A DNA stretch of 12,999 nt from an uncultured Flavobacteriaceae bacterium (lineage in GTDB: Bacteria; Bacteroidota; Bacteroidia; Flavobacteriales; Flavobacteriaceae): assembly GCA_913020685.1 (NCBI GenBank), contig CAJWAY010000029.1, forward strand, positions 1-12,999. Direction: 5' to 3'. Shown one piece after another: positions 6,105 through 12,999 of this stretch. A program made the position numbers and the translations under genes. Positions within the stretch are counted from its first letter, which is position 1, and every line of letters begins with the position of its first letter. The notes beneath the pieces are model-generated. The model did no database searches. It saw only the letters and a program-made list of their open reading frames with translations, and had not been told where the DNA came from.

Positions 6105-8720
6105 ATGAAATCAGCCGAAGTTAGAAAAAAATTTCTAAATTTTTTTGAGGCCAAAGCGCACACAATTATTCCATCCGCTCCGATGGTGATAAAGGACGAC
6201 CCTACTCTAATGTTCACCAATGCAGGAATGAACCAATTCAAACCCTATTTCTTAGGTCACCAAAAATCAAAAAATAATAGAATTGTCAACACCCAAAAAT
6301 GTCTTAGGGTTTCCGGTAAACACAACGATCTAGAAGAAGTTGGAATTGATACCTATCACCATACCTTTTTTGAAATGTTGGGTAATTGGAGTTTTGGGGA
6401 TTATTTTAAAAAAGAAGCCATAGAGTGGGCTTGGGAACTCCTGACAGAGGTATATAAAATTAATCCTGATAAAATTTATGTCACAATATTTGAGGGAGAT
6501 CCTGCTGAAAAACTTGAGAAGGACACAGAGGCCTTAGATTTTTGGAAAGCCCTTATCCCTCAGGAAAGGGTTTTGTTGGGTAACAAAAAAGACAATTTCT
6601 GGGAAATGGGTGATCAAGGGCCTTGTGGTCCCTGCTCTGAAATCCACATTGACCTGAGAAGTGAGGAGGAGAAAGCCAAAATTTTAGGTGCAGATTTGGT
6701 CAACCAAGACCATCCTCAAGTCATTGAAGTTTGGAATTTGGTATTTATTGAATTCAACCGTAAAGCCAATGGTAGTCTAGAGTCCTTGCCACAAAAACAT
6801 ATCGATACTGGAATGGGTTTTGAAAGACTCTGTATGGTATTGCAGGGTAAAACCTCTAATTACGATACCGATGTCTTTACCCCGCTAATCAAAGAAATTG
6901 AAACCCTTACCGCTTCAAAATATGGTACAAAGCAGAGTACCGATTGTGCCATTAGGGTGATTGCCGATCACCTCAGAACTGTCTGCTTTGCCATATCTGA
7001 TGGACAATTGCCCTCTAATACAGGAGCTGGATATGTTATAAGAAGAATTTTAAGAAGAGCGATAAGGTATGGTTTCACCTTTCTGAATCAGAGGGAACCT
7101 TTTATTTTTCATTTAGTCGAGACCCTCAACAATCAACTTAAATCTGTATTTCCTGAACTTGAAAAACAAAAAAGTTTTTCTGCCAATGTGATTAGAGAGG
7201 AGGAAACTGCCTTCCTCAAAACATTAGATCAGGGCTTAAACCTTCTCGACACCATATTGGGAGCCTCCAAAGACATGACTGTAAGTGGAGCCAAAGCCTT
7301 CGAACTCTATGATACTTTTGGTTTTCCACTCGACCTGACCGCACTAATTGCTCGTGAACGAGGCTATCAAATAGATGAAGACGGGTTTGACGCCAAGATG
7401 GCTAAACAGAAAGAACGTTCTCGAACTGCCGGTGTTTCTGACATAGACGATTGGCAAATCATCAGGTATGATGATGAGGAAGAATTTGTTGGTTATGACC
7501 TACTGTCAACTTCAGTCAGCATCACCAAATATCGAAAAGTAAACTCCAAAAAAGAAGGAGAATTTTTTCAGTTGGTTTTTAATATCACCCCTTTCTATCC
7601 TGAAAGTGGTGGACAAGTAGGAGATAAGGGCTATTTGGAATCATCTAACGGCGCACTTCATTATATCATAGACACTAAAAAAGAAAACGACCTGATACTC
7701 CACTATTCCAAAACCCTTCCTCTAGATCCGAATGCGAAATTCAATGCAGTTGTGGACCGAGGTCAACGTTTTAAAACCGCTTGTAACCACACTGCAACCC
7801 ACCTCCTGAACCAAGCCCTGCGTTCAGTATTGGGAACCCATGTAGAGCAGAAAGGCTCAATGGTTCATTCTGGGATGTTTCGTTTTGACTTTTCTCATTT
7901 TGCCAAAGTCACTTCAGAAGAATTAAATGCCGTTGAACAATTTGTTAATGCTCGAATCAAAGAGCAAATTCCATTGGAGGAGAACAGAAATGTTCCTTAC
8001 GACCAAGCCATTTCCGATGGTGCTATCGCCTTGTTTGGTGAAAAATATGGAGATATTGTCAGAACCATTCGATTTGGTCAATCCATAGAGCTTTGTGGAG
8101 GAACTCATGTTGAAAACACATTGGATATATGGCATTTTAAAATTACTACCGAAACTGCTGTTGCAGCAGGCATTAGAAGGATTGAAGCGATTACTGGGGA
8201 GGCTGCTCTGCAATATTTTGAGGATCAAAATCAGCTTTTATTACAAGTCAACGAACTTCTAAAAAAACCCCAAGACATATCAAAGGCAGTTACCCAATTG
8301 CAAGCCGAAAATGTCAGTCTAAAAAAAGAACTCAATGAACTAAAAAAACAAAAAATTCAAATCTTGGCCCAAGAAGCGCAGACTGAAATTAAAGATTGCA
8401 ATGGCATTGCATTTTTGGCTAAAGTAGTTGATCTTGATGCGCAATCGGCTAAAGACCTTGCCTTTGCATTGGGTAAAGATCGAGATGACCTTTTTTTGGT
8501 ACTTGGTTCTGCCAAAGTAGACAAGCCTATGTTGAGTTGTTATATTTCAAAAAAACTAGTCAGTGAAAAAGGTATGAACGCTAAATTAGTAGTCAGAGAA
8601 CTCAGTCAATATATTCAAGGTGGTGGAGGGGGACAACCCTTTTTCGCTACTGCAGGAGGAAAAAAATCTGCAGGGATAGCTGAAGCACTAAAAGCAGCAA
8701 TAAATTTAATCCCCTCTTAA
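6105..8720 (+). CDS. alaS: Alanyl-tRNA synthetase
   Basis: The class II synthetase charges tRNA-Ala with alanine in the cytoplasm. At 871 residues it has the full bacterial length. The N-terminal catalytic domain shows the family start (SAEVRKKFLNFFEAKAH) and TLMFTNAGMNQFKPYFLG, then the motif 2 region with RVSGKHNDLEEVG and HHTFFEMLGNWSFGDYF. The editing domain carries the metal site HTATH (H562, H566) and CGGTH (C664, H668), so proofreading of mischarged Ser/Gly-tRNA is expected to be intact. A coiled coil (about 720-760) leads to the C-terminal DHHA1-type domain ending with a glycine run (QGGGGGQPFFATAGG). Its stop overlaps by 4 bases the stop of the convergent DUF4136 gene in a TTAA palindrome. 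Confidence 0.98.
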   Translation: MKSAEVRKKFLNFFEAKAHTIIPSAPMVIKDDPTLMFTNAGMNQFKPYFLGHQKSKNNRIVNTQKCLRVSGKHNDLEEVGIDTYHHTFFEMLGNWSFGDYFKKEAIEWAWELLTEVYKINPDKIYVTIFEGDPAEKLEKDTEALDFWKALIPQERVLLGNKKDNFWEMGDQGPCGPCSEIHIDLRSEEEKAKILGADLVNQDHPQVIEVWNLVFIEFNRKANGSLESLPQKHIDTGMGFERLCMVLQGKTSNYDTDVFTPLIKEIETLTASKYGTKQSTDCAIRVIADHLRTVCFAISDGQLPSNTGAGYVIRRILRRAIRYGFTFLNQREPFIFHLVETLNNQLKSVFPELEKQKSFSANVIREEETAFLKTLDQGLNLLDTILGASKDMTVSGAKAFELYDTFGFPLDLTALIARERGYQIDEDGFDAKMAKQKERSRTAGVSDIDDWQIIRYDDEEEFVGYDLLSTSVSITKYRKVNSKKEGEFFQLVFNITPFYPESGGQVGDKGYLESSNGALHYIIDTKKENDLILHYSKTLPLDPNAKFNAVVDRGQRFKTACNHTATHLLNQALRSVLGTHVEQKGSMVHSGMFRFDFSHFAKVTSEELNAVEQFVNARIKEQIPLEENRNVPYDQAISDGAIALFGEKYGDIVRTIRFGQSIELCGGTHVENTLDIWHFKITTETAVAAGIRRIEAITGEAALQYFEDQNQLLLQVNELLKKPQDISKAVTQLQAENVSLKKELNELKKQKIQILAQEAQTEIKDCNGIAFLAKVVDLDAQSAKDLAFALGKDRDDLFLVLGSAKVDKPMLSCYISKKLVSEKGMNAKLVVRELSQYIQGGGGGQPFFATAGGKKSAGIAEALKAAINLIPS

Positions 8721-9238
8721 AGGGTAGACTCTGGTGGATATTTTTTAAGAATCTCCGCAACAAAGACTCCAATTCTTTCATCTCTATTTTTTGTGTGTTC
8801 GCTGATTCCTCCCCTACCTTTACCTTGCCAAACCAGCTGTTTGGTTTTGGCATCGATCAAATCAATATACAATGCACCTTCGGTTCTACTTGAAACCATA
8901 TTCTGGTTGGGACCCCACATCCAAGGATTCCACCCCCAGCCCCAAAATCCATTGAAGTTATTGTTTATGTAAACCTTTTCTTTGGCTGTGGTATTAATGC
9001 TTACCAGCAAATCGGGTAAATCTGATTTGATCATCGATTTTTTTGCCATTTGCAGGTCAATGGCTTTCAAAATCCTTCGCTTGTCAAGATCTGAAATTTC
9101 TACTTTATCAATTCCAGGCTTGAAGTATGCAAAAGTTTTATATTTCGAAAAATCAACTCCTGAATCATGATCGGTAAAAACACTGATTGTGCCACATCCC
9201 ATAATCAGGAGTAGCATCAACATATAAACTCTCTTCAT
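8717..9238 (-). CDS. DUF4136 lipoprotein
   Basis: This 173-residue protein starts MKRVYMLMLLLIMGC, a lipoprotein signal peptide with Cys 15 as the lipidated residue. The body is a DUF4136 domain: DFSKYKTFAYFKP early on, DLLVSINTTAKEK in the middle, and GALYIDLIDAKTKQLVWQGKGRG near the end. A Trp/Gly-rich insertion (FWGWGWNPWMWGPNQN, about 98-113) lies in the middle. The family is widespread in Bacteroidota and Proteobacteria envelopes with no known function. It lies 39 bases downstream of the DUF5522 gene on the same strand and probably shares its promoter. Its last 4 bases overlap the alaS stop on the opposite strand. Confidence 0.88.
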   Translation of the reverse strand: MKRVYMLMLLLIMGCGTISVFTDHDSGVDFSKYKTFAYFKPGIDKVEISDLDKRRILKAIDLQMAKKSMIKSDLPDLLVSINTTAKEKVYINNNFNGFWGWGWNPWMWGPNQNMVSSRTEGALYIDLIDAKTKQLVWQGKGRGGISEHTKNRDERIGVFVAEILKKYPPESTL

Positions 9239-9277
9239 GATAATTTTTTATATGAATTAGCAAAAACTATGCCGAAT

Positions 9278-9433
9278 TCAGTCCGCAGCCCTTGGGTCAT
9301 AGCCATATGGGCAGTGGCGGCAATTGGAACTACAACAATACCCCCTTTTGAGGTGAAACTTTTCTGTAAAGACACGATATCCCTCAGGGGATAAATAAAA
9401 GTCTTCTTCTTCAAGTGGTAAATCTGGCTCCAT
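9278..9433 (-). CDS. DUF5522-type Cys-rich mini-protein
   Basis: A 51-residue acidic-then-basic protein whose C-terminal half reads FHLKRGYCCSSNCRHCPYGY (residues 26-45). The cysteines are at 33, 34, 38 and 41 in a CCxxxCxxC arrangement with His 40. The N-terminal half has EEEDFYLSPEGYRVFTEK. This matches my memory of the DUF5522 family, small proteins of bacteria and some eukaryotes with a CRHCPYG core and unknown function. The cysteine cluster could bind zinc or an iron-sulfur centre. The ATG at 9433 is the only start, because an in-frame TAA lies just upstream. A longer 73-codon frame (9235-9456) overlaps it in another phase on the same strand and would mislead a gene finder. It has a perfect -7 box 10 bases upstream and precedes DUF4136 in the same direction. 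Confidence 0.85.
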   Translation of the reverse strand: MEPDLPLEEEDFYLSPEGYRVFTEKFHLKRGYCCSSNCRHCPYGYDPRAAD

Positions 9434-9443
9434 ATATGCTTTC

Positions 9444-9451
9444 CAAAGTTA
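9444..9451 (-). promoter_or_regulatory. -7 element of the DUF5522-DUF4136 unit
   Basis: Minus strand TAACTTTG, a perfect TAnnTTTG, ends 10 bases before the DUF5522 start codon. No clear TTG lies upstream. It supports 9433 as the real start, since it falls inside the longer overlapping frame. Confidence 0.5.
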
Positions 9452-9474
9452 GCCATATTTAAAGTTAATCTTTT

Positions 9475-9482
9475 TAATTTTG
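9475..9482 (+). promoter_or_regulatory. -7 element of the PLP enzyme-glucosaminidase-hemL operon
   Basis: TAATTTTG matches TAnnTTTG and ends only 7 bases before the ATG at 9490, so the transcript would have a very short or absent 5' leader. It and the minus-strand box at 9444-9451 share a 56-base divergent gap. Confidence 0.45.
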
Positions 9483-9489
9483 TTTTATA

Positions 9490-10392
9490 ATGTTCCTAGT
9501 TCAACATCAAAATTCGGTCAATCAATTCCTAATATCTCAAAATGGTTTTGAAATCACACTTAAAAGAGAAGATCAGATACATCCATTTATTTCTGGTAAC
9601 AAATTCCGAAAACTAAAATATAATCTAATCAAAGCAAAAAATGAAGGCTATGAAACTCTATTGACTTTTGGTGGGGCATTTTCTAACCACCTCACAGCCA
9701 CTGCAGTTGCAGGAAAGATCATGGGGTTTAATACTATAGGTATTGTAAGAGGCGAAGAGGATAGAAAAATTAATCATAGCTTACAATTTTGTCAACATCA
9801 AGGTATGACTCTACATCACATTTCACGAGAGGACTACCGTTTGAAACACCTGCCTGAATTTATTACTAACCTTAAAATCAAGTTTGGTAGATTTTACCTA
9901 CTTCCTGAAGGAGGTACCAACTCATTAGCCATTAAAGGTTGTGAGGAAATACTGACGGAGGATGACACTTCCTTTGATTTGATTGCTTGTAGTGTTGGTA
10001 CAGGGGGTACTTTGGCTGGCTTGATTGAAAACGCGCTACCCCATCAAAAGGTCTTGGGTTTTTCAGCTTTGAAAAACCAAAAGATTGAAGATGAAATCAA
10101 AAAATGGACCATAAACCGAAATTGGACCATTAATCGTGATTATACCTTTGGGGGTTATGCCAAAGTTTCACCTGAACTGATATATTTTATCAATAGATTT
10201 AATAAAAATTTTAAAACTCCTTTGGATCCTGTTTACACAGGAAAGCTCCTTTTTGGTATTTTTGATCTTATAAAAAATAAACAATGGGTTGGGGGAAAAA
10301 AGATATTGGTCATTCACACAGGAGGTATACAAGGCATCGAAGGAATGAACCAAAAACTGTCCAAAAAAAAATGGCCCATAATCTCTATCTGA
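9490..10392 (+). CDS. PLP-dependent deaminase, ACC deaminase/D-cysteine desulfhydrase family
   Basis: The 300-residue enzyme belongs to the fold-type II PLP family. The PLP-binding lysine is K38 in FISGNKFRKLKY (33-44). GGAFSNHL (61-68) is the substrate-loop segment corresponding to the SN pair of ACC deaminase, and VGTGGTLAG (169-177) is the phosphate-binding loop. Members either deaminate 1-aminocyclopropane-1-carboxylate or release sulfide from D-cysteine. The true ACC deaminase residues cannot be judged confidently, and Bacteroidota members of this type are more safely called D-cysteine desulfhydrase-like. The C-terminus ends in a Lys-rich KKKWPIISI encoded across a run of nine A (10363-10371). 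The last 22 bases overlap the next gene, so the two are probably translationally coupled. Confidence 0.85.
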   Translation: MFLVQHQNSVNQFLISQNGFEITLKREDQIHPFISGNKFRKLKYNLIKAKNEGYETLLTFGGAFSNHLTATAVAGKIMGFNTIGIVRGEEDRKINHSLQFCQHQGMTLHHISREDYRLKHLPEFITNLKIKFGRFYLLPEGGTNSLAIKGCEEILTEDDTSFDLIACSVGTGGTLAGLIENALPHQKVLGFSALKNQKIEDEIKKWTINRNWTINRDYTFGGYAKVSPELIYFINRFNKNFKTPLDPVYTGKLLFGIFDLIKNKQWVGGKKILVIHTGGIQGIEGMNQKLSKKKWPIISI

Positions 10393-11195
10393 CCCTAGTT
10401 TTATTGATTCTCACACTGTTTTTCAACAGCTGTGGCAGTGCTAAAAAAGTTAAAATTAATGCCTCCCGTACCACTGTCAAATCCACTAAAAATATAAAGG
10501 CTAAGTCCTTGGAAACAAAAATAAAATCTACAAAACCCTCCAAAAAATTATCAGTAGCCGAGCGGGTGGGTCATTATGTAAAAACCTATGCTGAGGTGGC
10601 GCAACAAGAGATGAAAACCTATGACATCCCTGCTAGTATAACTCTTGCGCAAGGGATACTCGAATCTGGAATGGGAAACAGTAGACTGGCTACCCAAGCC
10701 AATAATCACTTTGGTATTAAATGTCATAAAGAATGGCGGGGTAAACGGATCTATCACGACGACGACAAAAAAGGAGAATGTTTTAGGGTTTATAAAGACC
10801 CTCGCAACTCCTATCGGGATCATTCCTTATTTTTGACCACTCGTTCGCGATACGATTTCCTTTTCGAACTTAATAAAAGTGATTATAAAGCATGGGCTAA
10901 AGGACTTAAAAAAGCGGGCTATGCCACTGACCCCAAATATCCTGTCAAACTAATCAACTTAATTGAGCGTTACCGTTTGGATCGTTTCGACCTCACAAAT
11001 AGAAAGATAAGAAAAGAAATAGAAAGCATCACTACCATCACTGACCATAAAATCCATCAGGTACAAAAAGGTGAAACCCTTTATTCTATTTCCAAAAAAC
11101 ATAAAGTTGATTTACAACTCCTTATTCAGGAGAACAAAATTGAAAACGACACCATATTTTTAGGTCAAAATTTAATCATTCCCCAATTACAATAA
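10371..11195 (+). CDS. Glucosaminidase-LysM lipoprotein (peptidoglycan hydrolase)
   Basis: The 274-residue protein starts MAHNLYLTLVLLILTLFFNSC, a lipoprotein-type signal with Cys 21. A basic Ser/Thr/Lys linker follows (25-60). The glucosaminidase domain (about 70-210, GH73-like) has ITLAQGILESGMGNS with Glu 98 as the likely catalytic acid, then NNHFGIKCHKEWRG and a YRDHSLFL segment. A single LysM domain ends the protein (about 227-271, HQVQKGETLYSISKKH...ENDTIFLGQNLIIPQ) and would hold it on peptidoglycan. It would cut GlcNAc-MurNAc bonds during wall turnover. I chose the ATG at 10371 because it starts the signal peptide; the frame is open further upstream inside the PLP enzyme gene. It overlaps that gene by 22 bases and hemL follows after 2 bases. 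Confidence 0.92.
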   Translation: MAHNLYLTLVLLILTLFFNSCGSAKKVKINASRTTVKSTKNIKAKSLETKIKSTKPSKKLSVAERVGHYVKTYAEVAQQEMKTYDIPASITLAQGILESGMGNSRLATQANNHFGIKCHKEWRGKRIYHDDDKKGECFRVYKDPRNSYRDHSLFLTTRSRYDFLFELNKSDYKAWAKGLKKAGYATDPKYPVKLINLIERYRLDRFDLTNRKIRKEIESITTITDHKIHQVQKGETLYSISKKHKVDLQLLIQENKIENDTIFLGQNLIIPQLQ

Positions 11196-11197
11196 AA

Positions 11198-12490
11198 ATG
11201 CGATACCAAAGAAGCAGTACCCTTTTTCAGTCCGCCCAAAAGGTCATTCCTGGTGGGGTGAACTCTCCCGTTCGTGCCTTTAAGGCCGTAGGTGGGATCC
11301 CTGTTTTTGTAGAGAAAGCTAAAGGTGCCTACCTGTATGATGAAGATGGGAACCGATTGATTGACTACATTTCCAGTTGGGGTCCCATGATTTTGGGCCA
11401 TGCTTTTGAACCCGTTCTGGAAGCTATAAAAACAAGTGCAGATCGGGGTACCTCCTATGGAATGCCCACAGAATTGGAAACTCAGATTGCAGAATTGGCG
11501 GTAAAAATGGTTCCCAACATTGATAAGATAAGAATGGTCAATTCAGGCACAGAAGCTTGCATGAGTGCAGTAAGATTGGCCAGAGGCTATACAGGAAGGG
11601 AAAAGATCATCAAATTTGCTGGGTGTTATCACGGTCATTCTGATGCCTTTTTGATTCAAGCCGGTAGCGGCGCTGTCACTTTTGGAGCCCCCAACAGCCC
11701 TGGAGTTACCGAAGGTACAGCCAAAGATACCCTTTTGTCAAAGTACAACGATTTGGAAAGTGTTGCATTTCACTTTGATCAACATCCCCAACAAATTGCG
11801 GCCATCATAATTGAACCGGTTGCTGGTAATATGGGGTGTATCCCACCAAATGCTGGATTTCTTGAGGGACTCCGGAAAATTTGTGATGCCCATCAAACAT
11901 TGTTGATTTTTGATGAAGTGATGACTGGATTTCGATTGGCCAGAGGAGGAGCACAAGAACGACTCCACATCAAAGCTGATATTTGTACCTATGGAAAAGT
12001 ATTGGGAGGGGGACTTCCGGTAGGTGCCTTTGCGGCACCAAAAGAAATTATGAGTCATTTGGCTCCTGAAGGGCCTGTCTATCAAGCCGGTACATTAAGT
12101 GGTAACCCCTTGGCCATGGCAGCTGGATTTACCATGCTTAAAACATTAAATGAAAACCCTGAAATTTTTGAGCGTCTTGATAATAAAACCGAAACCCTAC
12201 ACCAGGGAATGCAGGAAGTGTTGGATAAAAAAGGTATCCCCTACCATATCAATCGCTTGGGTTCTATGATTTCTTTGCACTTTACGGATTCGGAAGTTGT
12301 GGATTTTGATTCCGCTGCTGATGGAAATAATGATGCTTTTAAAAAATATTTTCACGGAATGCTAAATGAAGGTATTTATTTACCTCCCAGCGCTTTCGAA
12401 AGCTATTTTCTAAATGATGCTTTATCTTATGAGGATATCGAAAAAACTGTTACAGCTCTAGAAAGGGTAATGGCTTTGTGGAAAAAATAA
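11198..12490 (+). CDS. hemL: Glutamate-1-semialdehyde 2,1-aminomutase
   Basis: HemL converts glutamate-1-semialdehyde to 5-aminolevulinate, the first committed tetrapyrrole precursor of the C5 pathway, using PLP (or PMP). The 430-residue length is typical. Markers are the N-terminal SAQKVIPGGVNSPVRAF, NSGTEACMSAVRLARG, GCYHGHSD, FDEVMTGFR and the PLP lysine K267 in TYGKVLGGGLPVGAF, followed by GTLSGNPLAMAAG. The ATG lies 2 bases after the glucosaminidase stop, so it is the last gene of the three-gene operon. Presence of hemL implies that hemA-type glutamyl-tRNA reductase is elsewhere in the genome. Confidence 0.98.
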   Translation: MRYQRSSTLFQSAQKVIPGGVNSPVRAFKAVGGIPVFVEKAKGAYLYDEDGNRLIDYISSWGPMILGHAFEPVLEAIKTSADRGTSYGMPTELETQIAELAVKMVPNIDKIRMVNSGTEACMSAVRLARGYTGREKIIKFAGCYHGHSDAFLIQAGSGAVTFGAPNSPGVTEGTAKDTLLSKYNDLESVAFHFDQHPQQIAAIIIEPVAGNMGCIPPNAGFLEGLRKICDAHQTLLIFDEVMTGFRLARGGAQERLHIKADICTYGKVLGGGLPVGAFAAPKEIMSHLAPEGPVYQAGTLSGNPLAMAAGFTMLKTLNENPEIFERLDNKTETLHQGMQEVLDKKGIPYHINRLGSMISLHFTDSEVVDFDSAADGNNDAFKKYFHGMLNEGIYLPPSAFESYFLNDALSYEDIEKTVTALERVMALWKK

Positions 12491-12525
12491 AATTACTTCT
12501 TTCTTTCTGGGAATTTAAACTGTTT

Positions 12526-12562
12526 TGTTGATTGGCCTGAAACACTTTTAAACAAATCAACA
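12526..12562. terminator. Weak candidate terminator between hemL and lysS
   Basis: TGTTGATT (12526-12533) and AATCAACA (12555-12562) form an 8-bp stem, but with a 21-base loop and no T tract following on either strand. It is the only inverted repeat I see in the 84-base convergent gap. A terminator function is doubtful. Confidence 0.25.
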
Positions 12563-12574
12563 CCTGTATGAAAG

Positions 12575-12999
12575 TCAATTGATTAACTCCACCCAAAGCC
12601 CTTGGTCGTCTTTGAATACTTTTGCCAAATTGTCTTCGGTTAAACTTTTAATAGATTTATCCCATTTTTTGTTGCTCAATCCACTTTTCTCTTTTAACGT
12701 GTTTAGGACACTTGGATTTTCATTTTTAAGTAAATCCAAAATAATTTTTTCTTCTTCAGTAAGGGGAATGGCTTTTTGTTTGGGTTTCATCTGTGGGAAG
12801 AAAAGTACTTCTTGTATGGAACTGTTATTAGTCATCAGCATCACCAAGCGGTCAATACCGATCCCTATTCCAGAGGTAGGTGGCATACCGTATTCCAAGG
12901 CTCGAAGAAAATCTTGATCGATAAACATGGCTTCATCGTCTCCCTTTTCACCTAAAGCCAACTGGTTCTCAAAACGCTCTCTTTGGTCAATGGGGTCGT
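12575..12999 (-). CDS. lysS: Lysyl-tRNA synthetase, C-terminal part (continues beyond the window)
   Basis: The frame runs off the right edge; 140 residues are readable, beginning DPIDQRERFENQLALGEKGD. The class II motif 3 is present as GIGIGIDRLVML in the segment ALEYGMPPTSGIGIGIDRL, typical of LysRS. The usual bacterial LysRS ends shortly after VLFFPQMKP; here about 65 more residues follow (from LTEEEKIILDLL to GLWVELIN), consistent with a small helical extension seen in Bacteroidota LysRS. A TTG at 12959-12961 looks like a start but is an internal Leu codon, since the frame is open and homologous upstream. The gene converges with hemL across an 84-base gap. Confidence 0.96.
   Translation of the reverse strand, partial: DPIDQRERFENQLALGEKGDDEAMFIDQDFLRALEYGMPPTSGIGIGIDRLVMLMTNNSSIQEVLFFPQMKPKQKAIPLTEEEKIILDLLKNENPSVLNTLKEKSGLSNKKWDKSIKSLTEDNLAKVFKDDQGLWVELIN

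Noticed and set aside
8711..8723. CCCT...AGGG hairpin at the alaS stop as a terminator
   Set aside because: Only four pairs with a 5-base loop and no T tract follows.
9235..9456. 73-codon minus-strand gene overlapping DUF4136 by ATGA
   Set aside because: The overlap looked like coupling, but the overlapping phase at 9278-9433 encodes a clear DUF5522-type protein with its own -7 box; the longer frame has no recognisable features.
10284..10370. Earlier start for the glucosaminidase
   Set aside because: It would bury the signal peptide and extend the overlap with the PLP enzyme gene; ATG 10371 fits.
12959..12961. TTG start giving a short standalone protein at the right edge
   Set aside because: The frame continues upstream with LysRS-like sequence (DPIDQRERFENQ), so the TTG is an internal Leu codon.

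Overview
The window comes from a member of the Bacteroidota, most likely a Cytophagales/Cyclobacteriaceae-type marine or soil bacterium. The evidence is the promoter grammar (repeated TAnnTTTG -7 boxes, some with TTG/TTTG about 20 bases upstream), the lack of Shine-Dalgarno sequences, an AT-leaning composition, and protein types common in that phylum: an M23 peptidase paired with a short MerR regulator, a DUF4136 lipoprotein, a DUF5522 mini-protein, and a LysRS with a C-terminal extension. Genus-level placement is inference.

Region 1 (1-2266) is accessory and visibly AT-richer than the rest. It holds the end of a small membrane protein, a DoxX-like membrane protein on the minus strand, and a YHYH-domain lipoprotein on the plus strand. 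The single-gene segments are separated by three related direct repeats (about 188-244, 969-1045 and 2232-2269). The last repeat runs into the 3' end of an initiator tRNA gene. The closest two copies match at 36 of 38 positions and bracket the YHYH gene, as attL/attR sites would, but no recombinase is visible. The YHYH gene has a long leader with complementary segments that could form a pseudoknot or alternate between two pairings just before the start codon.

Region 2 (2267-4654) contains the initiator tRNA-fMet (minus), then era and der (plus), two GTPases of ribosome assembly. Region 3 (4655-6104) is a minus-strand pair, an M23 peptidase followed by a MerR-type regulator, coupled by a TGATG overlap and ending exactly against der. 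Region 4 (6105-8720) is alaS, divergent from the peptidase, with a -7 box on each strand.

Region 5 (8717-9433, minus) is a DUF5522 Cys-rich mini-protein followed by a DUF4136 lipoprotein, which overlaps the alaS stop. Region 6 (9490-12490, plus) is a tightly packed operon: an ACC-deaminase/D-cysteine-desulfhydrase-like PLP enzyme, a glucosaminidase-LysM lipoprotein (22-base overlap) and hemL (2-base gap). Region 7 (12575-window end, minus) is the C-terminal part of lysS.

From 2267 onward this is mostly housekeeping: translation initiation, aminoacylation, ribosome assembly, cell-wall remodelling and tetrapyrrole synthesis. The most unusual material is the tRNA-anchored repeat region at the left end.
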